Positions 5,352 to 7,331 of a stretch of 7,331 nt of DNA are shown here, in pieces. The translations under genes were made by a program, and so were the position numbers. This DNA is from an uncultured Nitrospina sp. (lineage in GTDB: Bacteria > Nitrospinota > Nitrospinia > Nitrospinales > VA-1): positions 1 through 7,331 of the forward strand of contig CATMOP010000098.1 in assembly GCA_950072225.1 (NCBI GenBank), in the 5' to 3' direction. The notes under the pieces are model-generated. The model worked only from the letters and a program-made list of their open reading frames with translations. It was not told where the DNA came from and searched no databases. The stretch's first letter is position 1. Each line of letters begins with the position of its first letter.

Positions 5352-6401
5352 ATGTTTATTGATCAAGTGACCATAACCGTGCAAGCGGGGGATGGTGGAA
5401 ACGGCTGTTGCAGTTTCCGCAGGGAAAAGTATATTCCCTTGGGGGGGCCTGATGGTGGAGATGGTGGCAAGGGCGGAAATGTGGTGCTGGAGGCCGACCC
5501 CAATCTTGCCACCCTGATAGACTTGCGGTACCAGAAGATATATCAGGCGGAACATGGAAAGTCGGGCCGGGGCCAGCAGATGACTGGGAAAAGCGGAAAA
5601 AACATGGTCATACGCATTCCGCCGGGAACTCTAGTCAAGGATGCGAATTCGGGGGAACTGCTGGTGGATCTCAAAGAGCCTCATCAGCAATTCACTAGTG
5701 CCGGGGGCGGCGATGGCGGGCGCGGAAACTTGCGCTTTAAATCTTCTACCCAGCGTGCCCCAAGAAGATTTGAAACAGGTTGGCCGGGAGAGAAGAGGAC
5801 GCTTTTTCTCGAACTCAAACTTCTGGCTGATGTGGGAATCATTGGGTTTCCTAATGCCGGCAAGTCCACTCTCATTTCGAAGATATCCAATGCTCGGCCC
5901 AAGATAGCCGATTATCCCTTTACCACCTTGGTGCCCAATTTGGGTGTGGTGAGGTTGGAAGAAGGAACATCTTTTGTTGCCGCCGATATTCCGGGGATAA
6001 TTGAAGGGGCACACGAAGGGAAAGGTCTTGGGCACCAGTTTTTAAAGCATATCGAACGCACCCGCTTGCTTCTTCATTTGATAGATTTTTCGGACCCGGA
6101 CCGGGAATCCATTTTGAACCGTTATCATCAGCTTCAAGCAGAATTGAAAAATTTCAGTCCAGCGTTATCCCAAAAGCCCCAAATCCTGGTAGCCACAAAG
6201 GCGGACGATCCTCAGTCCCAGAAAAATTTCCATGATCTATTTGCATCCATGGTCAAATTAAACCCTGTAGTTTTTTTGATCTCGTCTTTGACCGGAGAAG
6301 GAATTCAGAATCTGCTATGGAAAATCAAGGGGGGGCTTTCTAAGGAGAGGCCTTCTGAGGAAGAAGAAATCACCAAGTTGTACAGGAAGCGGGAAACTTA
6401 A
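5352..6401 (+). CDS. obgE: GTPase ObgE/CgtA (Obg family)
   Basis: Obg is an essential GTPase bound to the 50S subunit, linked to late ribosome assembly and the stringent response. Residues 1-158 are the glycine-rich Obg domain (GDGGNGCCSFRREK, GGPDGGDGGKGG, AGGGDGGRG). The GTPase domain follows, with G1 GFPNAGKST (165-173), the YPFTTL switch (188-193), G3 DIPG (212-215) followed by IIEGAHEGKGLG, and G5 SSLTGEG (311-317). G4 reads TKAD (282-285) where most Obg proteins have NKxD. The protein is 349 residues and ends soon after a short charged tail, so it lacks the OCT domain of Firmicute Obg. It follows rpmA in the conserved rplU-rpmA-obgE order. Its ribosome-binding site lies inside a hairpin, and its stop lies inside an inverted repeat shared with the convergent gene. 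Confidence 0.97.
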   Translation: MFIDQVTITVQAGDGGNGCCSFRREKYIPLGGPDGGDGGKGGNVVLEADPNLATLIDLRYQKIYQAEHGKSGRGQQMTGKSGKNMVIRIPPGTLVKDANSGELLVDLKEPHQQFTSAGGGDGGRGNLRFKSSTQRAPRRFETGWPGEKRTLFLELKLLADVGIIGFPNAGKSTLISKISNARPKIADYPFTTLVPNLGVVRLEEGTSFVAADIPGIIEGAHEGKGLGHQFLKHIERTRLLLHLIDFSDPDRESILNRYHQLQAELKNFSPALSQKPQILVATKADDPQSQKNFHDLFASMVKLNPVVFLISSLTGEGIQNLLWKIKGGLSKERPSEEEEITKLYRKRET

Positions 6402-6410
6402 AACCCGCTT
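6387..6410. terminator. Candidate bidirectional terminator between obgE and the FliL-like gene
   Basis: AAGCGGG (6387-6393) and CCCGCTT (6404-6410) are perfect 7-base inverted arms with a 10-base AT-rich loop that contains the obgE stop. The structure sits exactly where two convergent genes meet. The T tracts are poor on both sides (AATTATT on the plus strand), so termination may be weak or need Rho. Confidence 0.5.
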
Positions 6411-6412
6411 AA

Positions 6413-7331
6413 TTATTGAATCACAAAATCCTCAAATTTTATTTTCTTGATCCGGCCATCACTGTCAATTTTTTTGTTGTATGCGATTTGAAGCCTTTTC
6501 CCCAGTTTTTCCTTAACATAAAGAATATCGTTGTAGAATTTTTTTGCCAGGAATTTTTCTATGGTTTTCACAGTTGTTTCCTGGAATAGGGGCAGGGCAC
6601 TTTGCATAACCCGGGCACTGCCTTCATCCGTGAAGGTGATTTCTAAAGTGAAACTGAGGACTCGAATATCATTGACGTCAAAAGCCACCGGCATGATGGT
6701 GGAAAGTTTTATCATTTTTGCCTCGGGAGACAAAGCTGCGCGCAGGCCTTCCGACTCTTCCCTCACTATCTCTATTGTCTCTGTTGAATCCGAAAGAGTT
6801 TTGGATTCTGCGAGCTCCTGAGCGATATCTGATTTTTTATCTTCTCGGGTTTCTCCGGGAATTGCCGGTTTGGCGGGTTTTTCAGATTCCTGCGGTTTGG
6901 TTTCCGCCTTTGCGGGTTCTTTCTCCGGGACTGCTGGAACTTGTTCCTTGTCCGGTTTTGGGGTCAAGCCTTCGGGAACTTCTGCTTCGGGTTTTGCGAT
7001 CTCAGTCAATTCGGGAGGGGCAAAGGTTTGCCAGGCGAAGTAAGTTCCTCCGGCGGTAACCAATAGTCCTAAAACTCCTCCTGCCAGCATTAATTTTCCG
7101 GTTGGGGTGGCGGGAACGGATATGGGACCAATTTTTATTCGAGCTTCTTCCTCCTCATCTTCTTCATAGTCTTCATCGTCATCTTCATAGTCGTCTTCAG
7201 AGACACCTAATTCAGCGGCGGCATCTTCTTCGGCAGTTTCTTCTTCGGCAGTTTCTTCTTCGGCAGTTTCTTCTTCGGCAGTTTCTTCTTCGGCAGCTTC
7301 TTCGGCAGTTTCTTCGGCAGTTTCTTCTTCG
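6413..7331 (-). CDS. FliL-like single-pass membrane protein with acidic N-terminal repeat (5' end outside window)
   Basis: The frame stays open to the right edge, showing 305 residues; the ATG at 7090 lies at the head of the membrane segment and is not the likely start. From the visible N-terminus, residues 1-62 are extremely acidic: EEETA-type repeats, then a stretch dominated by D, E and Y. Residues 63-80 are a short linker. Residues 81-103 are one membrane helix (MLAGGVLGLLVTAGGTYFAW). Residues 104-175 are a Pro/Glu/Lys-rich spacer, and about 207-305 resemble the FliL domain. That domain contains IRVLSFTLEITF, TIEKFLAKK, LGKRLQIAYNKKI and the terminal IKKIKFEDFVIQ (family FxxFVIQ). FliL lies beside the flagellar stator and affects motor torque; related proteins occur outside flagellar operons. 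Typical FliL is about 150-180 residues, so the long acidic extension is unusual. No flagellar gene is visible, so the motor role is not established. Confidence 0.72.
   Translation of the reverse strand, partial: EEETAEETAEEAAEEETAEEETAEEETAEEETAEEDAAAELGVSEDDYEDDDEDYEEDEEEEARIKIGPISVPATPTGKLMLAGGVLGLLVTAGGTYFAWQTFAPPELTEIAKPEAEVPEGLTPKPDKEQVPAVPEKEPAKAETKPQESEKPAKPAIPGETREDKKSDIAQELAESKTLSDSTETIEIVREESEGLRAALSPEAKMIKLSTIMPVAFDVNDIRVLSFTLEITFTDEGSARVMQSALPLFQETTVKTIEKFLAKKFYNDILYVKEKLGKRLQIAYNKKIDSDGRIKKIKFEDFVIQ
7232..7330 (-). repeat. In-frame 15-base tandem repeat encoding EEETA
   Basis: On the plus strand the unit GGCAGTTTCTTCTTC occurs four times in perfect tandem (7232-7291). Two 12-base variants follow (7292-7303 with one C for T, and 7304-7315), then another full unit (7316-7330) at the window edge. 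On the coding strand it encodes EEETA or EETA/EEAA. All units are multiples of three, so copy-number change would alter length and keep the frame. The array probably continues beyond the window. Confidence 0.92.

Noticed and set aside
7088..7090. ATG as start of the FliL-like protein
   Set aside because: The same frame continues upstream for 80 codons to the window edge with strongly biased acidic coding and an in-frame repeat, so the true start lies outside.

Overview
The window is a 7.3 kb piece of a bacterial chromosome, probably Gram-negative. It carries a lipobox lipoprotein, a FliL-like single-pass membrane protein, and a short Obg without a C-terminal extension. L27 starts directly at MAHKKG, without the cleaved N-terminal extension typical of Firmicutes. 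Base composition looks moderate. The gene mix would fit a lineage such as Nitrospinota or Desulfobacterota, but nothing here fixes the taxon and that placement is a guess. I see no insertion sequence, CRISPR array, tRNA or rRNA gene.

Layout. (1) 1-2372, plus strand: four tightly packed genes. These are the 3' half of shikimate kinase (aroK), a leucine-rich-repeat protein overlapping its stop codon, a short AlkA-type DNA-3-methyladenine glycosylase, and a cation-dependent class I O-methyltransferase. Gaps are at most 24 bases, so they look like one transcription unit. (2) 2373-2571: a 199-base gap with several short hairpins and no gene. (3) 2572-3045, plus strand: a small protein built from two DUF4254-like halves, which suggests an internal duplication. 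(4) 3055-4456, minus strand: a TehB-like methyltransferase followed by a SHOCT-domain lipoprotein, probably co-transcribed. (5) 4457-6401, plus strand: a clear promoter, a leader with a hairpin, then the conserved rplU-rpmA-obgE ribosome cluster. A hairpin in front of obgE covers its Shine-Dalgarno sequence. (6) 6413-7331, minus strand: a FliL-like protein with a long acidic N-terminal repeat that runs off the window, convergent with obgE and sharing an inverted repeat at the two 3' ends.

The best-understood unit is rplU-rpmA-obgE: two 50S proteins and a GTPase of 50S assembly and stress response. The first cluster mixes aromatic biosynthesis, DNA repair and methylation with an LRR protein and has no evident common pathway. 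I did not find a convincing new defence or mobile system. The points most worth a second look are the duplicated DUF4254-like protein, the structured gap before it, the occluded obgE ribosome-binding site, the L21 leader hairpin, and the acidic repeat tract on the FliL-like protein.
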